64,000 nt of DNA from Mesosutterella multiformis (GCF_003402575.1 NZ_BGZJ01000002.1:248001-312000), one strand, 5' to 3'; counted from the stretch's first letter, positions 53,024-63,314 are shown. A program made the numbers and translations. The notes: generated by a model from the letters alone, not told the origin.

Positions 53024-53326
53024 CTAGTTTGAACAGGATGTGCAACCGGAATAATCCTTTGTATCTTTTATCAAATTATTGATGAAAATCTGAGATGCTT
53101 TAGAAAGATACCGTTCCTTGCTCCAGGCAACAACGACAGGATTTTCAGGCAGCTCTTCAGAAAGATCGAAATAATAAGGGCGACATTCTGCTGTACACGT
53201 ACAGTATGCGAGTTCTTCTGGAACCAGCGAGCAGCCGAGGCCATGAGATACCACGTCATGAACGATATTGATCGATTCGGACTGCAGAATAACCTTGGGT
53301 TCAACACCATATTTCTGGCAACAGGC
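53024..53326 (-). pseudogene. LysR-type regulator, C-terminal fragment
   Basis: About 100 codons (LACCQKYGVEPKVILQSESINIVHDVVSHGLGCSLVPEELAYC ... LSKASQIFINNLIKDTKDYSGC) that match the end of a LysR substrate-binding domain, with the GxGxxLVPE strand. The rest, including the HTH, is lost at the IS256 end (53327). The frame continues into the IS only by chance. AT-rich compared with the genes around 48-52 kb. Confidence 0.8.
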
Positions 53327-54669
53327 GAGGGTGTGTAATTTTTTGTGGGCGGCTCGTTCAAGGTTAATCGATGTAGGGGGTGATTCGGTCACCAAATAGC
53401 ACAACCAATTCTCTCATAGCGGCACTCCAGTATGGAGAAGGCCGCACCCATCTTTTCTCTACTTTCCGGATTGCCAGAAAGAGAAGTTTCAAAGCAGCCG
53501 TTTCAGTAGGGAAAGCAGCTCGGGTCTTAATTACTTTTCTTAGATCCCGATTAAGGCTCTCTATGGCATTGGTTGTATAAATAAGTCTGCGGATATTTGG
53601 GGAAAAATCAAAGAAGGGGATCACCTTATCCCAGGAATCGATCCACTGTTTGGCGATGTAAGGGTATCTGAGCCCCAGTTCCGACTGTGCAAAAGCGTCC
53701 AGTTCCTTCCGCGCATCAGCCGCGTTTACGGCCCGGTAAATGGGCTTCAGCGCGCCGGCTACGGCCTTGTAATCCTTATATCCGACGAATTTCAGACTGT
53801 TCCTGATCAGGTGAACAATGCAGGTCTGCAGCAGAGTGTTGGGAAAGGCAGCTTCAAGCGCCTCCTTCATTCCCTTGAGTCCGTCTGTGACAGCAATCAG
53901 AATATCAGACACCCCCCTGTTTTTGAGTTCAGTGAAGACCTTAAGCCAATATTTTGCGCTTTCGTTATCAGCGACCCACATCCCCAAAACTTCCTTGCGG
54001 CCCTGGGCGTTTACGCCCAAGGCAAGATGGACCGCTTTCGGGGTAACAATGCCATTATCACCTCGGATTTTGACTCGAATAGAGTCAAAGAAAACAGTTG
54101 TATAAAACGGATCCAGAGGACGGTTCTGCCATTTTTCAACCTCAGGAAGGATGGCGTCCGTAACATCGCTGATAAATTCGGCACTGGTCTCCATACCGTA
54201 TTCATCATAGAGAAAGCCTTGAATTTCCCGGGTTGAGAGCCCTCTGGCGTACAAGGCCAGAACCTTGTCCTCAAACCCCGCCAGCTGGCGTTTATGCTTA
54301 GGAACGACCCTCGGCTCAAACTCTCCCTTGCGGTCTCTGGGTACGTCAATACGGATATTTCCAAGGCTGGACGATTTGAGGGTTTTCGAACTATGCCCGT
54401 TACGCTCATTTTCGGTGACACGTTTACCGCCTCTTTCGTAACCGAGATGATTGGTCATTTCACCGTCAAGCATTTGAGTCAGCAGCCGACCGAGCATATG
54501 GGCCATAAGATTTTCCGCATCCTCTGCGGTATTAATCTCAAGCCCGGATTTCTTGGCGTTTTCTAAAATCTGTCCTGCAACACTATCCAAGGGGTCTGTC
54601 TTTCGTTTCATTTGAGGCTCCTCCAAGAGCAATTATCTCAGAGTCACCCACAAAATTTTCCTCACCCTC
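53327..54669 (-). mobile_element. IS256-family element, complete
   Basis: 1343 bp. Ends GAGGGTGTGTAATTTTTTG (53327) and, inverted, GAGGGTGAGGAAAATTTTG (54669) pair over about 29 bases with a few mismatches. The 8-9 bp on each side differ (CAACAGGC and GAATGCGG), so no target duplication is present; the left neighbour is a LysR fragment and the right a ttrA fragment. This means the element now bridges a deletion or recombination joint. Confidence 0.9.
53364..54611 (-). CDS. IS256-family transposase
   Basis: 415 aa from ATG 54611 (GGAGGA before it). Complete DDE core: FDSIRVKIRGDNG, AVTDGLKGMKEALEAAFP and NAIESLNRDLRKVIKTR. Near-identical to the partial copy at window position 1-1182. Confidence 0.95.
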   Translation of the reverse strand: MKRKTDPLDSVAGQILENAKKSGLEINTAEDAENLMAHMLGRLLTQMLDGEMTNHLGYERGGKRVTENERNGHSSKTLKSSSLGNIRIDVPRDRKGEFEPRVVPKHKRQLAGFEDKVLALYARGLSTREIQGFLYDEYGMETSAEFISDVTDAILPEVEKWQNRPLDPFYTTVFFDSIRVKIRGDNGIVTPKAVHLALGVNAQGRKEVLGMWVADNESAKYWLKVFTELKNRGVSDILIAVTDGLKGMKEALEAAFPNTLLQTCIVHLIRNSLKFVGYKDYKAVAGALKPIYRAVNAADARKELDAFAQSELGLRYPYIAKQWIDSWDKVIPFFDFSPNIRRLIYTTNAIESLNRDLRKVIKTRAAFPTETAALKLLFLAIRKVEKRWVRPSPYWSAAMRELVVLFGDRITPYID

Positions 54670-55568
54670 GAATGCGGAATTTATTCTGTTTATTGGTACG
54701 GCACCAGGACAGGCTGGGAACCCGTTTAAGAGAACAGCTGAACTGGTTGCAAAAGGAAGATCAACCCAAAAACTCTCATACGTAGTGGTTGATCCGGTAA
54801 TGACCAATGCGGCCAATGCAGCAAGCGGGGCAAATGCTAATTGGATTCCCATTTATCCGGGTACCGATGGCGCGCTGGTTATGGGCATGATCCAATGGAT
54901 GATCAGCCAAAAGAGGATAAATAGCGAGTTTCTTAGCTGTCCGAACATTGGCGTTGCAAAAAGGCTGGGATTCCCCTCATTTTCGAGCGCATCGTGGCTT
55001 GTCGTAATTGACGAAAAACATAAAAAGTACGGTAAATACGTCAGAGCATCAGACCTTGGTCTTGATGGAGGAAAGGACGCTTCTGTTGTTGTGATGGAAG
55101 ACGGTAGTCTGCAATCCACAGATCAAGCATCAGGTCCAGCGCTTATCGATATATCAAAAGAGATCACCATCGGCGAAGAGAAGGTACACGTTAAATCGGC
55201 TTTCCGTCTACTTAAGGAAGAAAGTTTCAGCAGTTCAATACACGAATACTCAGCAGCATGCGGGGTGCCGGCCGAACAAATTGCTAAGCTTGCTCAGGAA
55301 TTTACGTCACACGGTGTTAAGTCAAGCGCTATAGCTCATGGCGGCATGATGTCAGGCAGCGGCTTTCTTAATGCTTTCTCCGTAATCACGCTTAACGTTC
55401 TGATTGGTAACTTGAATTGCCGCGGTGGATTTGTTATGAATGGAGGGGGATTTAAGGATGCTGGGAAAGGCCCCAGGTATGACCTTGATAGTTTTGATGG
55501 CCAGATAAAGCCAAAAGGCATTCCCTTTGGAAGAAATGTTCCTTATACAAAGACATCGGAATTTAAAT
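54670..55568 (+). pseudogene. ttrA: Tetrathionate reductase subunit A (TtrA), middle fragment
   Basis: The frame runs LFIGTAPGQAGNPFKRTAELVAKGRSTQKLSYVVVDPVMTNAANAAS ... GGMMSGSGFLNAFSVITLNVLIGNLNCRGGFVMNGGG and stops at the IS30 end. The GQAGNPFKR motif and overall pattern point to TtrA, a molybdopterin (DMSO reductase family) enzyme that reduces tetrathionate in the periplasm. The N-terminus (Tat signal, Fe-S Cys cluster) is lost at the IS256 joint. DNA is AT-richer than the neighbourhood. Continues after the IS30 at 56676. Confidence 0.8.
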
Positions 55569-56675
55569 GGTGAATTATCAAATCAAGTGCAAAGTTACTG
55601 AATAAAAGACTTCAGCCGGACACTTCCAATTGAGACGTTTTCTGGGTCTGAAATTCAGAGCATTGAACCGTTTCTGAACTTCTGCCTGAGAAATTTTATC
55701 GATACTCATTCCTTTTGGGAAAAAGTCTCTAAGAAGTCCGTTTGTATTTTCATTACTTCCTTTCTCCCATGGATGATGAGGCAAGCAGAAATACACTTTG
55801 GTTCTGAGATCTTTCTCCAGTTTTTCAGCCCAGGAAAATTCTTTTCCGCGATCTACGGTAATCGTACGCAGATCCTTATCTGACAGAGATTTCTCAATTA
55901 CGGCAGACACATCGGCCGCAGTCTTGGAAGCGGTTTTCCCGCCACAGAGAAAGCCGGACTTCCTATCGACCAGAGTCGTGAGGCAGGCTCCGCCCTTTTT
56001 TCCGATGACGGTATCGCCTTCCCAATCCCCCAGGCGAGATCTGTTCTGAGCTTCCAGGGGTCGCTCTTCAATGCTGTGAGTGATCTGGATCTTTCCTCGC
56101 CTCTCGGTCATGCCTTTACGGTGACGCGTTTTACCGTGGTGTCGCAGGTGTCGGGACATCTTTCGGCCATCCACAAAGCGATCCAGAAAGCCAGAATTGA
56201 TTCCTCGGTAGATTGTCGTGGCGCTGATCCTTAGATTCGGCAGCTCCTTTCTGAGACGGTATTGAATCTGCTCCGGAGACCAGAATTTCTTAACCAGCAG
56301 ATTTGAGACAATCCTTGTCAGCAACGAGTCAGACTTCAGAATGTTTCTCTTTCCGCAATGCTTTCTCTGTCTCTGATATCGGGCCTGCGCGGCACAGGGA
56401 TCATAGGCAGCTGAAGCCCCATCCTGGGCCGATACAGCCTTGTTTCGCTTCAGTTCGCGGGAGATCGTAGAAACATTTTTCCCAATCGCACATGCAATTT
56501 CAGACAGGGATTTGCCTGAAATCGTTAAAGCCGAAATAAATACTCTGTCCCGAAGAGTAAGATGATGATAGTGGCTCATGAGCTCCCTCTATAGTTATCT
56601 TGACAATCTCTATTATGGAAGCTTTATGGGCCACTATTCTTTTCTCAGGCTTTGCACTTGAAGTGATAATTCGCC
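55569..56675 (-). mobile_element. IS30-family element inserted in ttrA
   Basis: 1107 bp, ends GGTGAATTATC / GATAATTCGCC. The flanking AT on both sides is a 2-bp target duplication. Removing the element and one AT restores the ttrA frame exactly (..SEFK-SKKALGKPYP..), showing a simple, recent insertion. Confidence 0.95.
55578..56579 (-). CDS. IS30-family transposase
   Basis: 333 aa, identical to the product of 28417-29418 and complete. Catalytic motifs GDWEGDTVIG, ITVDRGKEF and NENTNGLL. Confidence 0.95.
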   Translation of the reverse strand: MSHYHHLTLRDRVFISALTISGKSLSEIACAIGKNVSTISRELKRNKAVSAQDGASAAYDPCAAQARYQRQRKHCGKRNILKSDSLLTRIVSNLLVKKFWSPEQIQYRLRKELPNLRISATTIYRGINSGFLDRFVDGRKMSRHLRHHGKTRHRKGMTERRGKIQITHSIEERPLEAQNRSRLGDWEGDTVIGKKGGACLTTLVDRKSGFLCGGKTASKTAADVSAVIEKSLSDKDLRTITVDRGKEFSWAEKLEKDLRTKVYFCLPHHPWEKGSNENTNGLLRDFFPKGMSIDKISQAEVQKRFNALNFRPRKRLNWKCPAEVFYSVTLHLI

Positions 56676-56677
56676 AT

Positions 56678-58008
56678 CCAAAAAAGCCCTTGGCAAACCC
56701 TATCCAGCATCAGATCTTTGGTTCCCTAACGCTCCAGGTCTAGGAACGGAATGGTTTGCCTCGCTTTCAAGTCAATATCCGTATCCATTGAAGGCGCTCA
56801 TTCTGTGGATGTGTAATCCAGTTTACGGAATGCCCGGATCCCGAAAAATTGCCGAATCGATACTGGCAGACCCTCATAAGCTTCCTTTGATCGTTTCAAT
56901 TGATTGTTTCATCAATGAATCCAATGCATTTGCTGATTACATTGTTCCTGATTCCCACATGTATGAAACTTGGGGGTGGGTAGCCCCTTGGAATGGTGTG
57001 CCTACCAAAACCAGTGCGGCGCGATGGCCTGTCGTTGAACCAAGAACAAGCAAAACAGAAAATGGCGAACATATCTGCATGGAAACCTTCATTCTCGGGT
57101 TAGCCAAGGAAATGAATTTGCCAGGATTTGGTCCAAACGCTATTAAGGATCAAGCGGGCATGCGCTATCCGCTTGAAACTCCAGAGGATTGGTATTTCAG
57201 GGGAGGAGCCAATATCGCTTTTACCGGGAAAAAACCAACGGAGGAAGCAACAGATGACGACCTATCCATCACTGGTGTTGAAAGGCTTGTGCCGAAACTG
57301 AAGTCGGTTCTTAAAGCCGATGAATGGAAAAGGGTGGCAAATCTGTATGCCCACGGCGGTCGCTTCGAAAATCACTCCGATGCCTACGATCCAGATAATC
57401 GTGCCTGGATGAGACACCGTTTTGATCTGCCACAGCTTATCTGGAACGAAAACGTAGGCAGTACGCGAAACACGCTTTCCGGAAAATTTGAAGTAGGGTG
57501 CGCGGCATGGCGGGAACCATCGTTCGGGAATGGAAAACCCATGCGGTCAATTTATCCCGTTACCCAATGGCCGTTCCTGCTGATGAGTTTTAAATCGACC
57601 ATTCACAGTAGCTACAGCCTCGACTCCTCTCTATCCTCATTGCAAGAAGAGAATCCTGTTCTTTTAAATCCGCGGGATGCTCAACGTTTAAAGATCAAAC
57701 AAGGAGATAGGGTCAAAATTTCGACTCCTGCCGGATCAATTAATTCCGCGGTTTTGATTGACCCAGGAGTCAAAAGCGGTGTCCTGGCAATCGAGCATGG
57801 ATTTGGGCATAGAGATTTAGGAGCCCGAACGATAATAATTAACGGTACGAAAATACCCGGGAATCCGCACGCTCGGCACGGGGTCAACCTTAATGAAATT
57901 GGTCTGACAGATCCAACCCGTAAGGGAACGACCTTATGGGTCAATTCTGTTTCAGGGGCATGTGTGAGAAACGGTATCCCTGCAAAGATCGAAGTACAGA
58001 AAGTTTGA
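56678..58008 (+). pseudogene. ttrA: Tetrathionate reductase subunit A (TtrA), C-terminal part
   Basis: Continuation of the fragment at 54670-55568: SKKALGKPYPASDLWFPNAPG ... KALILWMCNPVYGMPGSRKIAESILADP ... to PAKIEVQKV. Residues near the end (LNPRDAQRLKIKQGDRVKISTPAGSINSAVLIDPGVKSGVLAIEHGFGH) form the C-terminal molybdopterin-binding domain (MopB_CT) of this family. Frame and stop are intact; only the N-terminus and the IS30 break the gene. A terminator follows at 58021. Confidence 0.82.
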
Positions 58009-58020
58009 CCCAGATAAGAA

Positions 58021-58058
58021 AGAGGCCGCATCTATTTCTAGTTGCGGCCTCTCCTTTT
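58021..58058 (+). terminator. Intrinsic terminator after ttrA
   Basis: AGAGGCCGCA (58021-58030) pairs with TGCGGCCTCT (58043-58052), followed by CCTTTTT. Confidence 0.85.
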
Positions 58059-58150
58059 TGTCATCCGGCTCCGTCTCCGTGAGGCCGGTGCTTCCTTCCT
58101 CGCGACCGTGCAGAGATTACAGGGGGACGGCCGGGTTGGAGGAACAGTTT

Positions 58151-58366
58151 CTAGGCGTGATCGAGCGCGAGTTCGTCCGGGACCTCATGGTCCGACGCGA
58201 AAAAGCGGTAGATCGCCTGTTCGACAGAGTGTTCACAGTACTTCTTCAGGCCGCGGGGTCCGCGGGAAGGAGAAGTTCTGTTCGGAAGCTCCGGGAGCGG
58301 GCGGTAGTCGCCCGCAGCCATCCGATAAAACTCCATCTCAAGCCGGAGGTTATTTTTTGTTTTCAT
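58151..58366 (-). CDS. Possible small protein, host-like codon use
   Basis: 71 aa: MKTKNNLRLEMEFYRMAAGDYRPLPELPNRTSPSRG ... CEHSVEQAIYRFFASDHEVPDELALDHA. GC-rich, unlike the ttrA remnant, and reads like a genuine small helical protein, but the IS30 end lies ten bases upstream of the ATG and no ribosome site is visible, so the gene may have lost its promoter or its N-terminus. Confidence 0.4.
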   Translation of the reverse strand: MKTKNNLRLEMEFYRMAAGDYRPLPELPNRTSPSRGPRGLKKYCEHSVEQAIYRFFASDHEVPDELALDHA

Positions 58367-58376
58367 TTTTATGACA

Positions 58377-59483
58377 GGCGAATTATCACTTCAAGTGCAA
58401 AGCCTGAGAAAAGAATAGTGGCCCATAAAGCTTCCATAATAGAGATTGTCAAGATAACTATAGAGGGAGCTCATGAGCCACTATCATCATCTTACTCTTC
58501 GGGACAGAGTATTTATTTCGGCTTTAACGATTTCAGGCAAATCCCTGTCTGAAATTGCATGTGCGATTGGGAAAAATGTTTCTACGATCTCCCGCGAACT
58601 GAAGCGAAACAAGGCTGTATCGGCCCAGGATGGGGCTTCAGCTGCCTATGATCCCTGTGCCGCGCAGGCCCGATATCAGAGACAGAGAAAGCATTGCGGA
58701 AAGAGAAACATTCTGAAGTCTGACTCGTTGCTGACAAGGATTGTCTCAAATCTGCTGGTTAAGAAATTCTGGTCTCCGGAGCAGATTCAATACCGTCTCA
58801 GAAAGGAGCTGCCGAATCTAAGGATCAGCGCCACGACAATCTACCGAGGAATCAATTCTGGCTTTCTGGATCGCTTTGTGGATGGCCGAAAGATGTCCCG
58901 ACACCTGCGACACCACGGTAAAACGCGTCACCGTAAAGGCATGACCGAGAGGCGAGGAAAGATCCAGATCACTCACAGCATTGAAGAGCGACCCCTGGAA
59001 GCTCAGAACAGATCTCGCCTGGGGGATTGGGAAGGCGATACCGTCATCGGAAAAAAGGGCGGAGCCTGCCTCACGACTCTGGTCGATAGGAAGTCCGGCT
59101 TTCTCTGTGGCGGGAAAACCGCTTCCAAGACTGCGGCCGATGTGTCTGCCGTAATTGAGAAATCTCTGTCAGATAAGGATCTGCGTACGATTACCGTAGA
59201 TCGCGGAAAAGAATTTTCCTGGGCTGAAAAACTGGAGAAAGATCTCAGAACCAAAGTGTATTTCTGCTTGCCTCATCATCCATGGGAGAAAGGAAGTAAT
59301 GAAAATACAAACGGACTTCTTAGAGACTTTTTCCCAAAAGGAATGAGTATCGATAAAATTTCTCAGGCAGAAGTTCAGAAACGGTTCAATGCTCTGAATT
59401 TCAGACCCAGAAAACGTCTCAATTGGAAGTGTCCGGCTGAAGTCTTTTATTCAGTAACTTTGCACTTGATTTGATAATTCACC
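58377..59483 (+). mobile_element. IS30-family element, complete copy, opposite orientation
   Basis: 1107 bp, ends GGCGAATTATC / GATAATTCACC, flanked by CA on both sides (2-bp target duplication). Together with the copy at 55569 it brackets the ttrA C-terminal part in inverted orientation. Confidence 0.93.
58473..59474 (+). CDS. IS30-family transposase
   Basis: 333 aa, complete and identical to the other complete copies. Start ATG with GAGGGAGCTC before it. Confidence 0.95.
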   Translation: MSHYHHLTLRDRVFISALTISGKSLSEIACAIGKNVSTISRELKRNKAVSAQDGASAAYDPCAAQARYQRQRKHCGKRNILKSDSLLTRIVSNLLVKKFWSPEQIQYRLRKELPNLRISATTIYRGINSGFLDRFVDGRKMSRHLRHHGKTRHRKGMTERRGKIQITHSIEERPLEAQNRSRLGDWEGDTVIGKKGGACLTTLVDRKSGFLCGGKTASKTAADVSAVIEKSLSDKDLRTITVDRGKEFSWAEKLEKDLRTKVYFCLPHHPWEKGSNENTNGLLRDFFPKGMSIDKISQAEVQKRFNALNFRPRKRLNWKCPAEVFYSVTLHLI

Positions 59484-60164
59484 CATCAAAAGCTTGTTCA
59501 AAGCATCGGGGGCAGTCTGCCACAGGTTTCTTAAATTTGCGAGACCTTTTGAGAGCGGGGCTTTTTTACGAGAACGATAAAAAAAGATACAGGGCTTTTT
59601 TCAATCGTTTAAATAGTTTGCCGTGATCAATCAACCTTTTGGGTAGTACTAGGTAGATATAGGTTGAGTCCTTTGCAAGTTATGCTGGATATTCAAAAAG
59701 AGAATAACGAAAAGCGTTTCACTGCCTCTTACAGGTGACGCGGCCTGAGGCGTTCGGAGGAGTCTCGAACGACCGAAAACTGATCCTATCCTTCGTCAGA
59801 ATCTGACAGCTTTCTCGGGTTTCCTGCCCTTATTTGTCAACCTGAAATAGTTAACCGAAATTAACTCATCCATTTTTGAAATTACGGAAAAGTCATTAGT
59901 TCTCTGATTTCCCTGTTGCCGGAAGGCAACAGAATTCTGTATTTATTTGCGAAATCGGAAGCGACACGAAATAATGAGTAAAGATTCCATAATTACCGTA
60001 ATCCTTACTTCGGTCCATCTGTCAACTTGAAGAACAGCCAAAAATAAACAGGTGAGGCGAAAAAGTCAGAATCCATCCCTCTCAGCAATTCCCCTTGAAG
60101 GGCAGTTTCTGACCCGAGGTGAGTCTTTAATCCGGCTGAACACACTATTGGACGAGTATTCACC
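59484..60164. other. 680-bp gene-free region before the autotransporter
   Basis: AT-rich at the left with T-runs; no gene seen. GGGTAGTACTAGGTAG at 59641-59656 holds two GGTAG half-sites like the sites before the flavocytochrome genes. The region up to about 59700 may be the left-over promoter of a lost respiratory operon, and the rest the leader of the autotransporter gene. Confidence 0.5.
59641..59656. promoter_or_regulatory. GGTAG/CTAGGTAG motif
   Basis: GGGTAGTACTAGGTAG; the second half CTAGGTAG matches the core of the sites at 43966 and 50673. It is more than 500 bases from the next start codon (60165), so its present target is unclear. Confidence 0.4.
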
Positions 60165-63100
60165 ATGAAGCAGAGAAAAACCTATGCCCTGAAGGGGACG
60201 AAGGCAGCCGCCGCGGTTGCCGCGGCGCTTTTCACACTGGGAAGCGCGGCGCACGCGGCTACCTATACGCAGATCGGCACAACGCTTGATGCCGCCGGGA
60301 CTGACGCGGTCGTGTCATACACCGATCAGACGGATCCCGCTTCGGTTGGATCCCTTGCGCCGGTTGAGGCAGGATCAGACACGGACGCCGCGACAGGCAT
60401 CACGCTGACCCTTAACTCCCTCACGGTCACGAATACCGTGTCGGCCGCGAGCACAGGGATCAGCCCGTATGGCATTTCGTCCGCGAACGACCTCACCGGG
60501 ACCGCGACTGGCACGGCGACGGGAGGCGTTCACCTCGCGGTGACGGGGGATGTGAGTGTCACGACGGTCGGGAATTCGCTTGTCACGGGGTCAAACAACA
60601 ATATTGACGGCACGATCGGCGGGAATCTGACCGTGCGTTCGACTGAAGGGGGCGCCGCGATCCTCGGGAGCGCCGGAACGACGGATCGGTACGTGTACCG
60701 GGGCGTCGACCTCACGCTTTCAGGCGGCACCGCGTCGATCACCGCCGATAAGGGCTACGGCATTGAGACGAATGCCGCTTCAGCGATCGTCCAGATCGCC
60801 GGGGCCGGGAGCACGACGGTCACATCAAACAGCACTTTCGCGATCCTCGCGGACAGCGGCAGCGTGAATCTTTATGGTACGGGGGAAGACCACGACGGCG
60901 GCACAGTGGCGGTTGAGAGTCTTCAATCCGCCGCAGCGGCAATCATGTCGGATTCGGATGGCACTGTCACAATTGACGCTGGCAGCGTGACCGTGAAAGA
61001 CACCGCCGCTTCGTCCGCCGCGATTGAAGTCACCGGTCACGGGTTGGTTAGCCTGAAAGCGAACGATGCTTCGGGCACCGGAGTTCAGGTGCTCAATAAT
61101 TCCGACTCTCCGACGATTTACGCGGCGAGCGAGGGCAGTGTGGTTATTCGGGCGGACAGCGCCCCGATTCAGGTAATCAACCAATCCGGCGGCCAGGTGA
61201 TTCTCTCTGATAACGCCGATCCTTCGACCGGTGTCACGATTAACGGAGATCTGACCGCGTCAAGCGTTCAGGTGGTTGGGAACGTGACAGCCACCAATGA
61301 TTCCCGCGTCGCCATTCACGAAAGCGGAACCGGTTCCTACCTGAAAGCGAATAAGATCACGGCATCCGATAGCTGGGTATACCTGGTGCTGACGGGAGAC
61401 GCCGCGTACACGTCGCAGACCGGCGGCACGTCAGAAGTCTCGGTGGACGGAACAGGAGGCCGTTTCCTCCTTCAGGAGCAGGATTCGGCGTCGAGCCTCG
61501 CAGATATCAGCCAGACTTCGGGAGCAGGTACCATAGTGATGCTCTCCGACACGTCGACCCTCACTGGGAACGTGACCGAGTCAGGCTCGGGGACCCAGCT
61601 GCAGGCTAACTTCGGGACCGGCACCGCGTGGACTGGCGACCTCTCGGCGTCGGACGGCGCCTTGGCGACTGTGACGCTCGCCGGCACCTGGACCGGCTCC
61701 TCCACGCTTTCAGGCGGCACCGCGGATCTCATGTTCACGGACCCCGCGGGTATCTGGAACCTCACCGGAAACTCTGAACTCACGAGCCTCACGCAGGACG
61801 CCGGCACTGTGAATTTCCCGAAACCCGTGTCCGCGTCGGCTTTCACCGGCACGACGCTCACGATTGACGGGGACTATTCAGCGGACGGGGGCACCGTGAA
61901 CATGAATACCGTGCTCGATGGCGACAATTCCGCGCACGATCTGCTTCTCGTGAAGGGGAGCGCCACAGGCACCGCGACCCTCATCTTCAATAAAGTCTCG
62001 GGGTCCGGGGCTCAGACGGTCACCGGGATCAAAGTGGTGGAAGTGGACGGGGAGTCAGACGCGGTGTTCACGAAACCGGACTCGAACCGGCTTTCCGCCG
62101 GCGCTTATCTCTACGCGCTTAAGAAAGTCGGGAGCAACTGGTACCTCACGAGCGAACGGGACCCGGACGCTCCGGATCCAGTCGTACCGGATACGCCGGA
62201 TCAGCCGGACATTCAGCCGACTGACCCCACGGATCCCACGACACATATCGTGAAGCCGGAACTCGGAAGCTACGCCGCGAACCTGATCGCCTCAAACACG
62301 CTTTTCACAATGTCACTCGCGGATCGGCTTGGCGAAACCCGGTACTCGGACGCCTTGAAGTCTCAGAAGCATTCGGAGAACATCTGGATCCGGACGGCGG
62401 GCGGGAGATCCCATTCCCGCATGATGGATGATCAGCTCACGAACCGCGGCACGTGGGGTCTCGTGCAGGTTGGGGGCGATGTCGTCTCCTGGCCTGGGTC
62501 CGGCGACCACCGCTTCCACGCCGGTCTCATGATGGGGTACGCCCACCAAAGCGAAAAGACCCGGTCAACGGATATCGGAGAGACGTCTAAAGGAAAGGTG
62601 TCCGGTTACTCCGCCGGCCTCTACGCGACGTACATGAACGCCGCCCCGGCCGGCACCGGGCCGTATGCCGACACGTGGCTCCTCTGGCAGAGATTCAAGA
62701 ACAAGGTGGATCCGAGTAACGCCGTAGAAGAGTCGTACGATTCGAAAGGCTTTACGGCGAGCCTTGAAGCCGGATACACATTTGGCCTCAAAGATTGGGT
62801 GAGCAGCGATGGCACGCGGAACGCCGCGCGCCTCCGGCTTGAAGCCCAGGTGATCCGCATGGGCGTGAGAGCGGATCAGCACGTGGATGCCGAGAACTAC
62901 ACGGTGTCCGGCACCGGGGCCGGGAACGTCCGGACCCGCGTGGGTGCGACGGTCTATCACCTCTTCACAAACGACAAAACCGGCCGCGCGATCAAACCGT
63001 TCCTCAGCCTCAACTGGTACCACGACACGAAATCCTTTGGCGTCACCTACGCCGGGGTCCATGACCAGGCGGAAGGGAACCGGAACTTCGACGAAGTGAA

Positions 63101-63221
63101 GCTTGGGGTCGAAGGAAAGCTTTCGAAGCACGTGAACCTCTGGGGTGCTGCCGCGTACCAGCAGGGGAAGCAGGGCTTCCGGAACGTCGGGGCCTTTGTC
63201 GGAGCCAAGGTGCTCTTCTAG
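60165..63221 (+). CDS. Autotransporter (type Va secreted protein)
   Basis: 1018 aa. Signal peptide MKQRKTYALKGTKAAAAVAAALFTLGSAAHA. Residues about 32-660 are Thr/Ser/Gly/Ala-rich beta-helix repeats (passenger). A Pro/Asp linker (DPDAPDPVVPDTPDQPD, about 665-700) leads to the C-terminal outer-membrane beta-barrel (about 739-1018), which contains the conserved GxVxxxxG and F/Y strands and ends in VGAKVLF with the terminal Phe needed for assembly. No protease or adhesin motif (such as RGD) was noticed. Likely surface-exposed; function unknown. Confidence 0.9.
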   Translation: MKQRKTYALKGTKAAAAVAAALFTLGSAAHAATYTQIGTTLDAAGTDAVVSYTDQTDPASVGSLAPVEAGSDTDAATGITLTLNSLTVTNTVSAASTGISPYGISSANDLTGTATGTATGGVHLAVTGDVSVTTVGNSLVTGSNNNIDGTIGGNLTVRSTEGGAAILGSAGTTDRYVYRGVDLTLSGGTASITADKGYGIETNAASAIVQIAGAGSTTVTSNSTFAILADSGSVNLYGTGEDHDGGTVAVESLQSAAAAIMSDSDGTVTIDAGSVTVKDTAASSAAIEVTGHGLVSLKANDASGTGVQVLNNSDSPTIYAASEGSVVIRADSAPIQVINQSGGQVILSDNADPSTGVTINGDLTASSVQVVGNVTATNDSRVAIHESGTGSYLKANKITASDSWVYLVLTGDAAYTSQTGGTSEVSVDGTGGRFLLQEQDSASSLADISQTSGAGTIVMLSDTSTLTGNVTESGSGTQLQANFGTGTAWTGDLSASDGALATVTLAGTWTGSSTLSGGTADLMFTDPAGIWNLTGNSELTSLTQDAGTVNFPKPVSASAFTGTTLTIDGDYSADGGTVNMNTVLDGDNSAHDLLLVKGSATGTATLIFNKVSGSGAQTVTGIKVVEVDGESDAVFTKPDSNRLSAGAYLYALKKVGSNWYLTSERDPDAPDPVVPDTPDQPDIQPTDPTDPTTHIVKPELGSYAANLIASNTLFTMSLADRLGETRYSDALKSQKHSENIWIRTAGGRSHSRMMDDQLTNRGTWGLVQVGGDVVSWPGSGDHRFHAGLMMGYAHQSEKTRSTDIGETSKGKVSGYSAGLYATYMNAAPAGTGPYADTWLLWQRFKNKVDPSNAVEESYDSKGFTASLEAGYTFGLKDWVSSDGTRNAARLRLEAQVIRMGVRADQHVDAENYTVSGTGAGNVRTRVGATVYHLFTNDKTGRAIKPFLSLNWYHDTKSFGVTYAGVHDQAEGNRNFDEVKLGVEGKLSKHVNLWGAAAYQQGKQGFRNVGAFVGAKVLF

Positions 63222-63314
63222 CCGTGACGCCTGAGGCCGGGGATACCGCCCGGTCTCACCGCCATCCGGTTAACCGCCGCGGGAGTCACAGCCTTCCCGC
63301 GGTTTTATTTTGTG

